The position numbers and the translations under genes are program-made. Of a DNA stretch of 64,000 bases, positions 35,986 to 45,978 are shown piece by piece; position 1 is the first letter of the stretch; every line of letters begins with the position of its first letter. Source of the DNA: Bacteroides helcogenes P 36-108 (GTDB taxonomy: Bacteria > Bacteroidota > Bacteroidia > Bacteroidales > Bacteroidaceae); the NCBI RefSeq assembly GCF_000186225.1, contig NC_014933.1:3286001-3350000 (forward strand). Direction: 5' to 3'. Under the pieces are notes generated by a model. It was not told the DNA's origin, made no database searches, and was given only the letters and a program-made list of their open reading frames with translations.

Positions 35986-38900
35986 TTATAGGATTGTTTT
36001 CATCCTTGTTATCATCGGTGTACGAATTCCCGGTTTCAATTCTCCATTGATGCAGAAGCAATTCTGTCCATCAAACACCAATGCCGCACCGGCACGGGCC
36101 GTATCCGGTGTACGCATAATCTCCGTCCATTGCCCATGACGCATGTTATACACCAGCAGACATTGATTGAAGCGATACCATTCTGCCGGATGAGTCATAT
36201 AACCGGGAATGGTTTCCTGAAGTGCCTGCAAAAAGATATCTTTATGCACACCTCCTATACAAAGCAACAGACTATCCGACAGGGCAACAGCCGCACCCCC
36301 ACCCAAAGATACCGTATCGCCATCGGCATTTATGGGAGCCGGTAACACTTTCCATTGCCCCGAAGCAGGCGAATAGGCATAGCCATCGACTGACAATGAA
36401 GCCGGACGATTGCCTTTGGAAGCGGCAAAGCCTCCCCATAAACAGAAAGAGGGTTTACCGGACATATCAAGCATAACGGCGCTGACCGGCTGTATGCGAG
36501 GAGTACCTGGAAAATCGGGAAGCCGCTTCCAACCTGCCGAAAGGCTGTCCAAATCCAGACAATATAAATCATTGCAAGGAGTGCCGTTTTTATTTCCACC
36601 GGCAATATACAGCAGATTACCCCATAGAGCGCCGGTCATATTATCCAGCAGACAAGGCAGATCGGGTAGCGGTTCCATCTCCGTGCTGTTTCCTTTCAAG
36701 CGAAGACGGAATACTTTGTTCAGAGCGCCGTTCTTGTTCATGCCACCCGCACAAATAATGCCCTCCGGGGTAGAAACCGATACACCATACGCCATCGGGC
36801 ACGGCAATCGCCCGGCCTTTTTCCAATGAAATGCAGAATCGGCTGTTATATCCGCCACATAAATATCTTGATAGAACTTTTTCTCTCCACCATCTTTTGC
36901 CGGTATCCCGGGGAAGTTGCAACCACCTGCCATCAACAGCTTTCCACCGGCAATACCCGCAAAACAAGCGGAAACACCTTGAGAAAAGTCTTTATTCCAA
37001 GAGGGAAAACCTCGCATCTGCCGAAAATCGGTGAAACAGACACGAGGAACAGATAGCTCGGCACGGAAAGTAGAAGCCGGCAGCCCGGCAGCATTTACCA
37101 GATTGGCACGAGTAAATGGTTGCCATCCGTAACGCACATAACGAGGATTCCTGATTTTCTCGTTATACACCTTCAAGTAATTTCCTTCCACTTCGGCAAC
37201 TGCCGGCTCATAGAGTCCTTCTGACTCCGCCACTTCAAATGTCCGCAAGAGCTTGCCATCTGCACTGCGCAATCCCTCTCCATAGTCAAACTCGATATAT
37301 ACAGCGCCACCACGACACTCTGCACTGCGGAACAAGGGTCCCGAAGGTACTATCCCACTCTTTCCATACGTCTTGTTCAATGCCCAACGAGCCAACCGTT
37401 CTCCTATCGGTTTCTTTGCTTTGGGATGAACATCCAAAGAATCTCCATAATCACTGGAAACAGCCATACCTATCCCGGATATCTCTTTCATAAGCCGTAA
37501 CTGACTGTATCGAAACCATGGCCACGAAGGTCTGTCGATACTTGAAAGCTGCACAAAATAGAATGGCATATCGGCGTTATCCCAGTTCCTGCGCCAGCTA
37601 TCCACCAACAGCCGGAACAACCTCCCGTGTGCGTCTTTATTATGTGCATTCGACTCACCCTGATACCATATTACCCCTTTCAACGGAAATTGTTCCAAAG
37701 GACGAATGCCGGCTTCATACAAATAACAAGGCTCATACGGATGGCGTTGTTGCTTGTCCGTTGATTTCTTTATGTTCAAAGCAGCACGCCCACGAACCCA
37801 ATCCTGGATAAAATCATTCCGGGTCCAGTCGCGCAAAATAGCCGGAAATTCATGTTCCAGACTGCTGCGATCTATCCACGCCTCTGTGGGCGAACCTCCC
37901 ACAGCATTGCATATCAGCCCTACGGGAACCTTCAAGCTGTCCTGCAACATCTTGCCGAAATAATAAGCAACCGCAGAAAAGTTTCCGGCTACTGCAGGAG
38001 AACATTTTTTCCATTCCGCAGGTTTGTAATACTGAAGATGATTCAAAGAATCGAGTACGGATGCATCCCATTCCACCGCATTGGTCGCCCAACGGCCTTT
38101 CATATCGAACAAACGGATATTCTCATTAACGGCCTCCGGAATATCCGCCTTTGCCGTTAAAGCATTATTCAAGCGGAATTCCATATTGGACTGTCCGGAG
38201 CATAACCATACCTCACCTGCCAGAATATTATTGTAAACCAACTTTCGTCCAACCGTGGATATAGTCATCATATAGGGTGAACCAACCTTCAGAGGACGAA
38301 GGACAACTGACCATTTGCCATCAAGACCGGTTCTTGCAATATGTTTTTGCTTGCCTATAGTTACCGTTACTTCATCACCGGCATTAGCCATGCCATGAAT
38401 CTTCAGAGGGCAATCGCGCTGCAGCACCATATTGCTACCATAAACGGCAGGAAGCTGCAAGCCTCCAAAGTCACCGGTTATCGCTGAATATACGGTCTTT
38501 GCCAATATGCCTGCTCCTTCTTTGGTAGGATGCAGGGCATCGGGAAGCATGAACGGATAAGGATAAAGTGGCTCATGAAAATCGACCAACTGTACCCCCG
38601 CATACCGGGCGACTGTTTCGATAGCCGATTGGATTTCACCATGCCAATCGCGTGTTCCGCTTTCGAAACGCAGATGTCTGTCAGCAATCGGAGTCATCCG
38701 AGCTATAATGACTCTACATCGGGGATTGGCAGTTTTGAACGAATCAATCAGAGCCAGATAATCTCTTACAAAAAAATCACGGAAATAGGGCCAATCTCTC
38801 GGATCCGTATCATTGATACCTAAATGGATTACGGCTATATCCCCAGCAAATTCCATCGCTTTCCGATATTCCTGCTGCTGCATATAGGGGCGATGTCCCT

Positions 38901-39117
38901 TATTCAGCAGAGTGGCGCCTGATTTTCCAAAGTTTCCCACTTCATAAGCATTTCCCAACATCCGTTGTAATTGGGAGGGATAAGAATCCATCTTGGGATC
39001 GGCCAGTGTATAACCAAATGTGATACTGTTTCCCACGCATGCCACCTTTGTCCGTTTCTGAGCCAAAGAGGCTTCACATACCAGCAAAAATAAAATCAAG
39101 AACAAATAGTATTTCAT
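35986..39117 (-). CDS. Tri-domain protein: SGNH esterase + sialate O-acetylesterase + NanM-like kelch
   Basis: A 1043-residue exported protein with three parts. Residues 22-215 are an SGNH hydrolase (GNSIT with Ser31; GIND 100-103; Asp193 and His196 in DALHP). Residues about 220-680 are a sialate 9-O-acetylesterase (SASA) domain (GQSNM with Ser310; WYQGESN 484-490; His564 in DVHP). Residues about 700-1043 form a kelch propeller like the sialic-acid mutarotase NanM ('GGKLLMAGGCNFPG', 'GVSACFAGIAG'). It should remove O-acetyl groups from sialic acids and equilibrate the anomers. It is the last gene of the NanO/NanU operon. Confidence 0.85.
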   Translation of the reverse strand: MKYYLFLILFLLVCEASLAQKRTKVACVGNSITFGYTLADPKMDSYPSQLQRMLGNAYEVGNFGKSGATLLNKGHRPYMQQQEYRKAMEFAGDIAVIHLGINDTDPRDWPYFRDFFVRDYLALIDSFKTANPRCRVIIARMTPIADRHLRFESGTRDWHGEIQSAIETVARYAGVQLVDFHEPLYPYPFMLPDALHPTKEGAGILAKTVYSAITGDFGGLQLPAVYGSNMVLQRDCPLKIHGMANAGDEVTVTIGKQKHIARTGLDGKWSVVLRPLKVGSPYMMTISTVGRKLVYNNILAGEVWLCSGQSNMEFRLNNALTAKADIPEAVNENIRLFDMKGRWATNAVEWDASVLDSLNHLQYYKPAEWKKCSPAVAGNFSAVAYYFGKMLQDSLKVPVGLICNAVGGSPTEAWIDRSSLEHEFPAILRDWTRNDFIQDWVRGRAALNIKKSTDKQQRHPYEPCYLYEAGIRPLEQFPLKGVIWYQGESNAHNKDAHGRLFRLLVDSWRRNWDNADMPFYFVQLSSIDRPSWPWFRYSQLRLMKEISGIGMAVSSDYGDSLDVHPKAKKPIGERLARWALNKTYGKSGIVPSGPLFRSAECRGGAVYIEFDYGEGLRSADGKLLRTFEVAESEGLYEPAVAEVEGNYLKVYNEKIRNPRYVRYGWQPFTRANLVNAAGLPASTFRAELSVPRVCFTDFRQMRGFPSWNKDFSQGVSACFAGIAGGKLLMAGGCNFPGIPAKDGGEKKFYQDIYVADITADSAFHWKKAGRLPCPMAYGVSVSTPEGIICAGGMNKNGALNKVFRLRLKGNSTEMEPLPDLPCLLDNMTGALWGNLLYIAGGNKNGTPCNDLYCLDLDSLSAGWKRLPDFPGTPRIQPVSAVMLDMSGKPSFCLWGGFAASKGNRPASLSVDGYAYSPASGQWKVLPAPINADGDTVSLGGGAAVALSDSLLLCIGGVHKDIFLQALQETIPGYMTHPAEWYRFNQCLLVYNMRHGQWTEIMRTPDTARAGAALVFDGQNCFCINGELKPGIRTPMITRMKTIL

Positions 39118-39162
39118 TTCTCTGTCGTCATATTAAGGTTACTCTATTTTCCTTCCTCTCAA

Positions 39163-40272
39163 TTATCTGCTTTTTCCTCGTTCCAATATCTCGCAGATTT
39201 TCCTGAGATAAGCATCAGCATACTGCTGCATGCCCAGATCACTTGGATGAACTCCCTCGACCATGGAATCCATCGACAAGCCTATTTCTTCTTTAGTCAA
39301 GTAATAGATATCGGCCACCTCCGCATTCATCAAGGCATTATAAGCTTTGCGTAACTGAAGATTGGTAGCCCGATAGGATGCTTTCACGCCGTCCGATGTG
39401 TATTCATTCGTGTACCCACTATGCTCTACCAGCAAGATGGGGGCATTACTCCGGGCACGAAGTATCTCTACCCCCTTTAGAATGCGGTCGGCAATGACAG
39501 CAGTATCGGCAGTCATATTGGGCATACAATCTATTACATACAACTTGGCATCTACCTCGGACAGCAGATCAAAGAGTTCCTTTTCTAACTTTCCGTTTCC
39601 GGAAAACCCCAGATTGATGACAGGGTGACCCGATTTTCGCCTGACAATATTCGTCCAGGCCATTCCCGGACGTGAAGCACAAGCCCCCTGAGCAATGGAA
39701 GTGCCATACACAACCACAGGTTTCTCTTCAGAAACCGGGATGAAACTTATAGAGGCATTCTCCTTCACGCCTATTTCCAGAAAAGAGACTGTGTTATAGA
39801 GAGGCAGAAACAACTCATACCCATAACCTCTGTCGGAGCTGTCTTCATAAGTAAGCCCGCCATAAGAATAGATTATCGTATCTCCGAAAGAATACCTTGC
39901 AGCACACCACCGGCTGCGCCCATTGCGATCTGTGGCATACAAATCGACTCCCGAAACGCCCGTAGCAGGCATGTGAGCCATGCTTCTGGCTCCTTTCACC
40001 ACATACTTTATCTTGATTTCCGGCGAGTCAGAATAGAAAGCCACAGATAGTCCGGCACTATTACAAGACAGATCCCAGAGTGGCTTACGCACTTTGTTTT
40101 GAGCCTTGGAAGGGAGACGGGCATAAGTACCTTGCAAATCAGTTTGCCATGCCCTGCCCCGAATTACAGGGAAAGACTGGTTTTGGGGATTTTTCCATTT
40201 AAATTGAGCCTGTGACAGCAATGCATGCCCCAAGAAAATAATCAAAAATAAGAAGTATTTTTTCATTTTCAT
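39163..40272 (-). CDS. SGNH/GDSL-family esterase
   Basis: A 369-residue exported hydrolase. The N-terminal part (about 22-180) is a beta-sandwich found in Bacteroidales SGNH enzymes ('LPSKAQNKVRKPLWDLS'). The catalytic domain has 'VVYGTSIAQGACASRPG' (Ser in GTSIAQG, about residue 196), 'LGFSGNGKLEKELFDLL' (oxyanion Gly/Asn) and 'EGVHPSDLGMQQYAD' (Asp-His pair). It probably removes acetyl groups from glycans or sialic acid before the sugars are cut. It lies between the GH20 and tri-domain genes with gaps of 29 and 45 bp. Confidence 0.8.
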   Translation of the reverse strand: MKMKKYFLFLIIFLGHALLSQAQFKWKNPQNQSFPVIRGRAWQTDLQGTYARLPSKAQNKVRKPLWDLSCNSAGLSVAFYSDSPEIKIKYVVKGARSMAHMPATGVSGVDLYATDRNGRSRWCAARYSFGDTIIYSYGGLTYEDSSDRGYGYELFLPLYNTVSFLEIGVKENASISFIPVSEEKPVVVYGTSIAQGACASRPGMAWTNIVRRKSGHPVINLGFSGNGKLEKELFDLLSEVDAKLYVIDCMPNMTADTAVIADRILKGVEILRARSNAPILLVEHSGYTNEYTSDGVKASYRATNLQLRKAYNALMNAEVADIYYLTKEEIGLSMDSMVEGVHPSDLGMQQYADAYLRKICEILERGKSR

Positions 40273-40301
40273 ATTGTTTAAACAGTATAATTCCTTATCA
40301 A

Positions 40302-42323
40302 CTACCTCAATTTGTGAGGCGAATAAATCAATCCCTCTGCTGCTTTCTCTCCGTCAGGAGTGACAAAGACAGCGGTAAACATCCATTTCACCAAGCGTAC
40401 CTCGGGTATTGAGAACTTACCGACCGGCAACTTCAGAAAAACTTTATTCCATCCCTTGTTCAGATGAACCATAAGAGGAGGACGTGCCACACAGTTCTCA
40501 TTGCCCAAGGCCACCTCATTGGAGAGTGTCCGGTGGGTGGCTGTCCATAAGGGAGGCATCACCTCCTTGTCATTGATCCAGATGCGGCTTCCTTTATAAT
40601 CCCATTTACCCGGCAAAGGAGCCAGATCCTTCTCCGATCGCCCGTAATTCTGGAACTCAGCCCACAAACCCACTTCCTGGTCTTTGGGAGAATACACCCA
40701 AGTATAAGCATAGGCCGTATGGTTCTCCTGCGGATTCTCATAGAAACAAGGCAGCATCGTTCCCCATACATGACGAAGATAAATACTTGCCCCGATGGCC
40801 TCACGGGTGCGGTATTCCTTTCCATCGTATGTATAAGTTTCCTTCAATGCCTCTTCCGGTGGAAACACTTTCGACAGATCTCCCCCGTTGGGAAAAGCAT
40901 CTGTTATGCTCCACTTTACATCAGTCTGCTTCACATAAGCAAAAGGATAACCTTTGAATGTATGTGCCTTATGCCAAAGCATCCGCTTTTCAAAATCAGC
41001 GAAAGCCTTAAATTCCTCCGAATCTTCTCCCGGCAAGATGGTTCCGTTCTTGTCAAAATATTCCGTTCCGCCTCCTATCCATGCACGCTCTGCCATAGCC
41101 AGCATATTAGGATAGAAATGATTCTCCAGAATAATGTTCTGTTCTGGCTGCACCAAACGGTCGTTCCAAATGGCAAGAATGGTTCCGGCAATATCGTCAC
41201 TCCCCTGTTTGACGTTATATATCCTGCTGTTATACAACGCTATAATGTCCGCAAAAGTATCGAAGTGATTCAGATAATGAAATTTGGAATCAATGGCAGG
41301 AATGCCCGGTTGCGCCTTTCCCCGATAACTCCACAATTGAGTCATATCTATTTCTCCGGGCTTGTACTTCCATCCGGGATTCCAGGAAATCACCTTTTTG
41401 CCCTTAGAACGTACAAAAGCCACCATTTCGGGCACAAAGTTCTTGTTGGTGAATCTCACCTCATCCGTTCCGATATGCAGATAAGGAACATCAAATGTCT
41501 CACACACTTCTTCCACCAATAGTTTCAGAATCTTCATCCCCTCAGCACTTTGCATATCATGGCGAAAAGTACGGACAAAGGCCTCACTATGCCCCGGCAT
41601 GTCTATCTCGGGAATCAGCATCACCTGATGCTTCTTGCAGAAAGCCACCAGTTCACGCGCTTCTTCAAGCGTATAGTATTTGCCGGGCATGCGGGCAATG
41701 TTCACACTGTCATTGAGCATCGGAAAGATTTTGCTTTCCAATCTCCATGCCTGATTTTCTGTCAGATGGAAATGAAACACATTTATTTTGAAGCGAGACA
41801 AAACCTCAATCTCACGCTTCAGCTCTTCAACAGATATATAGCTACGGCCAACATCCTGCATAAAGCCACGCACACGGAAAGCCGGCCAGTCGGTCACTTC
41901 ACACCCCTGTACGCAAGTCGTCTTTCCCTTCTGCACCTGTAACTGCCTAAGTGTCTGCAATGCCCAATATACTCCCTGCTCAGTGGTGGCTTCAACACTT
42001 ATCTTATTACCGGTAACTTTCAATTTATAAGCCTCACCGGCATTGAGAGTTACACCTTCAAGCACATCCACCAGCCTGACCTCTATCGAACGAGAAGCCT
42101 TTTCCCTGACTTCTCCACCCGAACTTTGAATAAAATCGACCCATGCATCCCGTAAAACCGGAGTAATAAGTTGTATCTTATTCATAGAAAATTGCTGCCC
42201 GATAAAAGAGATTTGCTGCGGGCGAGGCAACAGGTTACTCTGAACACCCGAAGCCTCTACCGCAGCAACATGTAGAAACATACAGACAAGAAGATATACA
42301 ATATAAGTTCTCATTTTTCGCAT
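40302..42323 (-). CDS. GH20 beta-N-acetylhexosaminidase
   Basis: A 673-residue exported enzyme that cleaves terminal beta-linked GlcNAc or GalNAc. After the signal peptide comes the GH20b domain and then the catalytic barrel. The Asp-Glu pair that assists and protonates is D287-E288 in 'HIGTDEVRF'. 'FHFHLTENQAWRLESKIFP' and 'IPEIDMPGHSEAF' are typical. The C-terminal third has no carbohydrate-binding domain I can name. It differs from the two GH20 enzymes on the other arm, so it probably has a different linkage preference. Two in-frame ATGs (42323 and 42314) are possible starts. Confidence 0.92.
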   Translation of the reverse strand: MRKMRTYIVYLLVCMFLHVAAVEASGVQSNLLPRPQQISFIGQQFSMNKIQLITPVLRDAWVDFIQSSGGEVREKASRSIEVRLVDVLEGVTLNAGEAYKLKVTGNKISVEATTEQGVYWALQTLRQLQVQKGKTTCVQGCEVTDWPAFRVRGFMQDVGRSYISVEELKREIEVLSRFKINVFHFHLTENQAWRLESKIFPMLNDSVNIARMPGKYYTLEEARELVAFCKKHQVMLIPEIDMPGHSEAFVRTFRHDMQSAEGMKILKLLVEEVCETFDVPYLHIGTDEVRFTNKNFVPEMVAFVRSKGKKVISWNPGWKYKPGEIDMTQLWSYRGKAQPGIPAIDSKFHYLNHFDTFADIIALYNSRIYNVKQGSDDIAGTILAIWNDRLVQPEQNIILENHFYPNMLAMAERAWIGGGTEYFDKNGTILPGEDSEEFKAFADFEKRMLWHKAHTFKGYPFAYVKQTDVKWSITDAFPNGGDLSKVFPPEEALKETYTYDGKEYRTREAIGASIYLRHVWGTMLPCFYENPQENHTAYAYTWVYSPKDQEVGLWAEFQNYGRSEKDLAPLPGKWDYKGSRIWINDKEVMPPLWTATHRTLSNEVALGNENCVARPPLMVHLNKGWNKVFLKLPVGKFSIPEVRLVKWMFTAVFVTPDGEKAAEGLIYSPHKLR

Positions 42324-42373
42324 TTTTTATAAGAGTATCACAGAGTATCCTCTGTAGTGAAACATAAATTATA

Positions 42374-42880
42374 TTACAAGCCTATAGTTTCTAACTGAAG
42401 CCTCACGTCATTATCTACCACCTCATGCTTGTCAAGAGCAATGGCAACTAATAGATTGCAGAGATTGTCCGTCAGAAAGGTATTGACTTTCACATCGACT
42501 ATAAACTTGGAAGAGTTACTGTAAACATTGCAAGAGTTATACTCCATACCATAGCGACTATGTATCATTACAATCACTAATGTTTGAGCATCCCAGTTCA
42601 CTGACGGCAGTTTATCCGCATAAATATGGTACACACTACTTTCAAACTCTTTAGAACTATTTACGCATACATACGTTGTCCTAAATAAATCATCCTTCCA
42701 AGAAGTATATCCAGAGGAAGAAAACACATCTGAAACTGATTCTACTTGAAATTCACTTATTTCGACTTCCTTATTCAATGTCTTTCCTGAAATTTCAGGA
42801 AAGACATCCTCACTACTGCATGCCTGCAATACAAACATTGTTCCTAATAGAATGACCAATAATACAATTGAATTTTTCAT
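42374..42880 (-). CDS. Small lipoprotein of unknown function
   Basis: A 168-residue lipoprotein with the lipobox LQAC (residues 18-21) followed by SSED. Three cysteines lie in the mature part (near 72, 117 and 141), so disulfides are possible. I recognise no domain. It is encoded inside the nan operon between nanH and the GH20 gene, with gaps of 50 and 55 bp. Surface glycan-binding lipoproteins often occupy such slots in Bacteroides loci, but at 168 residues it is short for one. It may be specific to this locus. Confidence 0.55.
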   Translation of the reverse strand: MKNSIVLLVILLGTMFVLQACSSEDVFPEISGKTLNKEVEISEFQVESVSDVFSSSGYTSWKDDLFRTTYVCVNSSKEFESSVYHIYADKLPSVNWDAQTLVIVMIHSRYGMEYNSCNVYSNSSKFIVDVKVNTFLTDNLCNLLVAIALDKHEVVDNDVRLQLETIGL

Positions 42881-42935
42881 ACGCCATAGAATTAATAAGT
42901 TTTTAATACAGTATTAAACCATACTTATACAACCA

Positions 42936-44573
42936 CTATTCCCGTACAATATCCTTCAGCTTTACAGCTTGAAAAGTCATGTGCGCCACACTGCTTTCAT
43001 ATAGAATACCAACAGTTTCCTTATCTATCATAGTGAGACATGAATATCCCCATCCATCATTGGCATCTAACAGCACCTGATTGGCAGGAAGCCATGTCAC
43101 ACCACCATCCAAACTTGCTTTTATCGTAATGTTCCTCCTTGCTTTCGTATCATCCGGATTAGAGAATAGCAAAATATCCTTGCCTAATACATTGTCTTTA
43201 GCCTTCACACTGATAAGGCTTGCCATACATACCGGCTCACGCAGGGAAGTGCGCGAAGAAACATGTTCTTTCCACGTCTTACCCAAATCATCGGTAGTGG
43301 AAACAGCACGGCTACCTCCACGATTGTCTCGCATGTTCAGCATCAGCACACCCGGTGTAACTTCTGCCACTTGGGCTTCAGTAGTATTAGGGCGGGCAAG
43401 AGAACCCATATGCCAGTTTTTTCCATGATCCTTACTATAAATGATGGACGAGTTAGGTATTCTATCACTTCCGATGAACTGGCTCGCAAACACCAAAGTG
43501 CCGTCTTCCATACTGATGCCTCGCCCCGGACCTTGCAACAGAAAGTACCAGGAGGGATCTTTTACCTGCTCCGTAATGTTGATAGGAGCTGACCATGTCT
43601 TTCCGTCATCGTCACTTTTAGCCATAATCAGTTGGGCGGTCTGATTCAATGTCATACCTTGCAAAGAATTCCACCAGGCAGCACCTACTCCCATACCGTG
43701 TGTCCATGCAGCAACAATCCAAATAGTGCCGGTCTGCTTATCCACCAAAATAGCCGGATCACCAATGCCATTCTGCGATTTCGGCATACCGTCATATTCA
43801 CCGAATCCGATGGCTGTTCTCATTTTCTCCCAAGTCTGCCCACCGTCCGTACTGCGACTGACACCAATCTCAATATACTCTTGCAAATCCTTGCTATTGT
43901 TATAGCGAATGTCATACACACCAAGCAATGTCCCCTTGTTGGTTGTTACCAATCCGGGAATACGGAAAGCAGAAACTCCATCATCGCCTGCATGCCGCAC
44001 ACCTACACCCATGTAGTGCTCTCTCTTGGCATTTACTTGACGGGAGGGAGCTGTATTTCCATCTACCTTGATTGCTTTGATTTCAACTGATATTTTAGAG
44101 AGAACAGACGTTTTAGGATTCATCTGCAAACTTACCCAGAAATAATTAATACCGGGATAAAGCTTTTGAGCAGCTTTCAGTGTCACATTGTGTTTGGGTG
44201 ACTTTACTTCCGATTTCAAAATGGAATAAGAAGAATTAGCAGCAAAAGTCCGCCCCTCCTTATGGCTGGAAATGTAATCCACCGGAGCAAAAATATTCGC
44301 ATTCTTTCGGTTAGATGCTTCCGTACCGCTGTAATATAGCTTCACTGCTTCTATTTCAGATATCTTCACACCTTCGTCAAAAGTGAGTTGAAGCTCGTCA
44401 AGCATTTTGCTTTCCTTGGCATCAATGCGTATCTCAAACAGTTCATTGTCTATTCTTTCTATCAATATGGGCACATACATCTCTTTAATATATATGCTGT
44501 CCTGCATCTTGTCATTAGCTGACAAAGTGCATACCTGAAAAAACAAAGCTAAAAAACAAATGAATGATTTCAT
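42936..44573 (-). CDS. nanH: Exo-alpha-sialidase, GH33
   Basis: A 545-residue exported sialidase that releases terminal sialic acid from glycoproteins and mucins. Residues about 20-180 are the BNR-associated N-terminal sandwich. The arginine-bearing FRIP motif is at 203-206, the acid/base Asp is probably in 'FGEYDGMPKSQ', and five Asp-box repeats are visible (SRSTDGGQTW, AKSDDDGKTW, YSKDHGKNW, STTDDLGKTW, ASLDGGVTW). The nucleophile Tyr is probably in 'WGYSCLTM' near the C-terminus. It is in the NanO/NanU operon and may also have its own promoter (44624-44655). Confidence 0.95.
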   Translation of the reverse strand: MKSFICFLALFFQVCTLSANDKMQDSIYIKEMYVPILIERIDNELFEIRIDAKESKMLDELQLTFDEGVKISEIEAVKLYYSGTEASNRKNANIFAPVDYISSHKEGRTFAANSSYSILKSEVKSPKHNVTLKAAQKLYPGINYFWVSLQMNPKTSVLSKISVEIKAIKVDGNTAPSRQVNAKREHYMGVGVRHAGDDGVSAFRIPGLVTTNKGTLLGVYDIRYNNSKDLQEYIEIGVSRSTDGGQTWEKMRTAIGFGEYDGMPKSQNGIGDPAILVDKQTGTIWIVAAWTHGMGVGAAWWNSLQGMTLNQTAQLIMAKSDDDGKTWSAPINITEQVKDPSWYFLLQGPGRGISMEDGTLVFASQFIGSDRIPNSSIIYSKDHGKNWHMGSLARPNTTEAQVAEVTPGVLMLNMRDNRGGSRAVSTTDDLGKTWKEHVSSRTSLREPVCMASLISVKAKDNVLGKDILLFSNPDDTKARRNITIKASLDGGVTWLPANQVLLDANDGWGYSCLTMIDKETVGILYESSVAHMTFQAVKLKDIVRE

Positions 44574-44623
44574 GATGTTGTTGTATTTAAAAGGTTAGTT
44601 AAAGAAATTATTAATAATTAGGG

Positions 44624-44655
44624 CAAAGATAGGATTATTTTTTTATTTATTGAAA
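44624..44655 (-). promoter_or_regulatory. Candidate internal promoter for nanH
   Basis: On the minus strand there is a -7 box TATCTTTG (plus 44624-44631) and a -33-like TTTC (plus 44652-44655), 20 bp apart, about 50 nt before nanH. It lies at the end of the alpha/beta hydrolase gene. It could give extra nanH transcription. Confidence 0.4.
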
Positions 44656-45860
44656 AGCCTTTCCAGCCAAGGAAGCACATATTCATTCTTGAAATAATGA
44701 TTGACACCATCCACATTGACCGAAATATAATAACTGTTTCTATCCATTCCCTCCGGAAGTTTATCCATCTTATTCCGGGCCTCCTCCATCTGAAACTTGG
44801 CATAATGATGAATTTCCACATTTTCCGGATGTTCACTGATCTCATAAGCCCGCCTCACAAGATCAAGGTCACGATCCAGTCCACCTTCTGTAAGTATCAG
44901 CGGACGCGGGGCAAGAGAAGCAACTATGTCAGGAAAATTAAAGTACCGCCAAAAATTCGGTATCAGGTGGCGAATGGAATTTGGGAAAGGACGGCGTCCG
45001 TTCTCATCAGGCGCTGTCATCACTATTGCCCGTTCCTGAGTCTGGCACAGAAAATCATTGTACACAAATCCGTAAATATCCGGATCCAGAGCGCCCAATA
45101 CCATCAAAGGCTCAGTACCCAATGAGAAACCACTGACCACTATCCGGTCTTTGCGAATCATACTTTGCCGCTTCATCCAATCGAGCACTTGCTTATCAAG
45201 ATACGAGGTATAGCCCAGATAACTCCATCCCAATTCCAAAAGGATACGCGAAGGAGTGTCATAATCATAACCAACCTGTGACAGATGTTCCAAATCAGCA
45301 GCTTCTCCGGCAGCAGCATTATCTACAGCCACAGCAATATATCCCTGCTTCGCTACATTGAGCGCCATAGCTGCGCGCATATTTTGGGAAGATATACGCC
45401 CAATCAGATGCTCCTTGGTCATACCGGAGCCTGGAATGCAGAGCACGGCAGGTGATGATTGACGGACATTGTCAGGTATCAGAACATAGAATGTAGAAAC
45501 ACAAGAGGGCAAAGGATAAAATTCCCATTTTTCCTCTTTATAACCATCCTTCTGCTCGTGACCGACACAAATAAAGGTACAAGGCTTTTCTGACTGAGGG
45601 TGACACATGATCTCCGCCATAGCCAGAGAAACATCTTTCTGCCATCCCAAAAAATCATTTTGAGTGAATGCCGGATTGAAAGCATACTTAGGTTTCATGT
45701 CCTTCAACATTTGATGAACAATACCATAAGTACTGATAAAACGTCCATCGGAACGGTCAGTTGTCACCACTCGATATCTGTCCGGTTGGAAATCATTCTG
45801 CGCGAAAGCAGTGACATACCCCAGCAGCAACAAAAGTATTGTATTATAAAAGCGGTTCAT
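44643..45860 (-). CDS. Alpha/beta hydrolase (putative acetyl-esterase)
   Basis: A 405-residue exported hydrolase. The nucleophile elbow is 'VSGFSLGTEP' (GFSLG, about residue 244). An Asp lies in 'LTEGGLDRDLDLV' and a His in 'VDGVNHYF' near the C-terminus, completing a plausible triad. 'LCIPGSGMTKEHLIG' is the oxyanion loop. It fits the family often labelled Abhydrolase_7 or acetyl-xylan-esterase-like in Bacteroides. Between NanU and NanH it probably de-esterifies sialylated glycans (inference). The upstream gap contains a hairpin at 45889-45937. The natural substrate is unknown. Confidence 0.75.
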   Translation of the reverse strand: MNRFYNTILLLLLGYVTAFAQNDFQPDRYRVVTTDRSDGRFISTYGIVHQMLKDMKPKYAFNPAFTQNDFLGWQKDVSLAMAEIMCHPQSEKPCTFICVGHEQKDGYKEEKWEFYPLPSCVSTFYVLIPDNVRQSSPAVLCIPGSGMTKEHLIGRISSQNMRAAMALNVAKQGYIAVAVDNAAAGEAADLEHLSQVGYDYDTPSRILLELGWSYLGYTSYLDKQVLDWMKRQSMIRKDRIVVSGFSLGTEPLMVLGALDPDIYGFVYNDFLCQTQERAIVMTAPDENGRRPFPNSIRHLIPNFWRYFNFPDIVASLAPRPLILTEGGLDRDLDLVRRAYEISEHPENVEIHHYAKFQMEEARNKMDKLPEGMDRNSYYISVNVDGVNHYFKNEYVLPWLERLFNK

Positions 45861-45888
45861 AAGAGATTGTTTTTTGAGATAAAAGAGA

Positions 45889-45937
45889 AGGGCTGTACCC
45901 TAAATTCACCTTCATAGGCAAAGCAAAGTACAGCCCT
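45889..45937 (-). terminator. Hairpin after nanU, likely attenuator
   Basis: On the minus strand, a 10-bp stem (45928-45937 with 45889-45898, arm AGGGCTGTAC) encloses a 29-nt loop and is followed by a U-rich tract. It sits in the only long gap (118 bp) of the operon, between the SusC/D-like pair and the downstream enzymes. Confidence 0.6.
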
Positions 45938-45978
45938 CTTTAGTAAGAAATCATACAGAGAATACTCTCCGCTTATTT

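Noticed and set aside
40719..41522. 267-codon open frame antisense to the GH20 hexosaminidase
   Set aside because: The GH20 frame carries all catalytic motifs. The antisense product has no recognisable feature.
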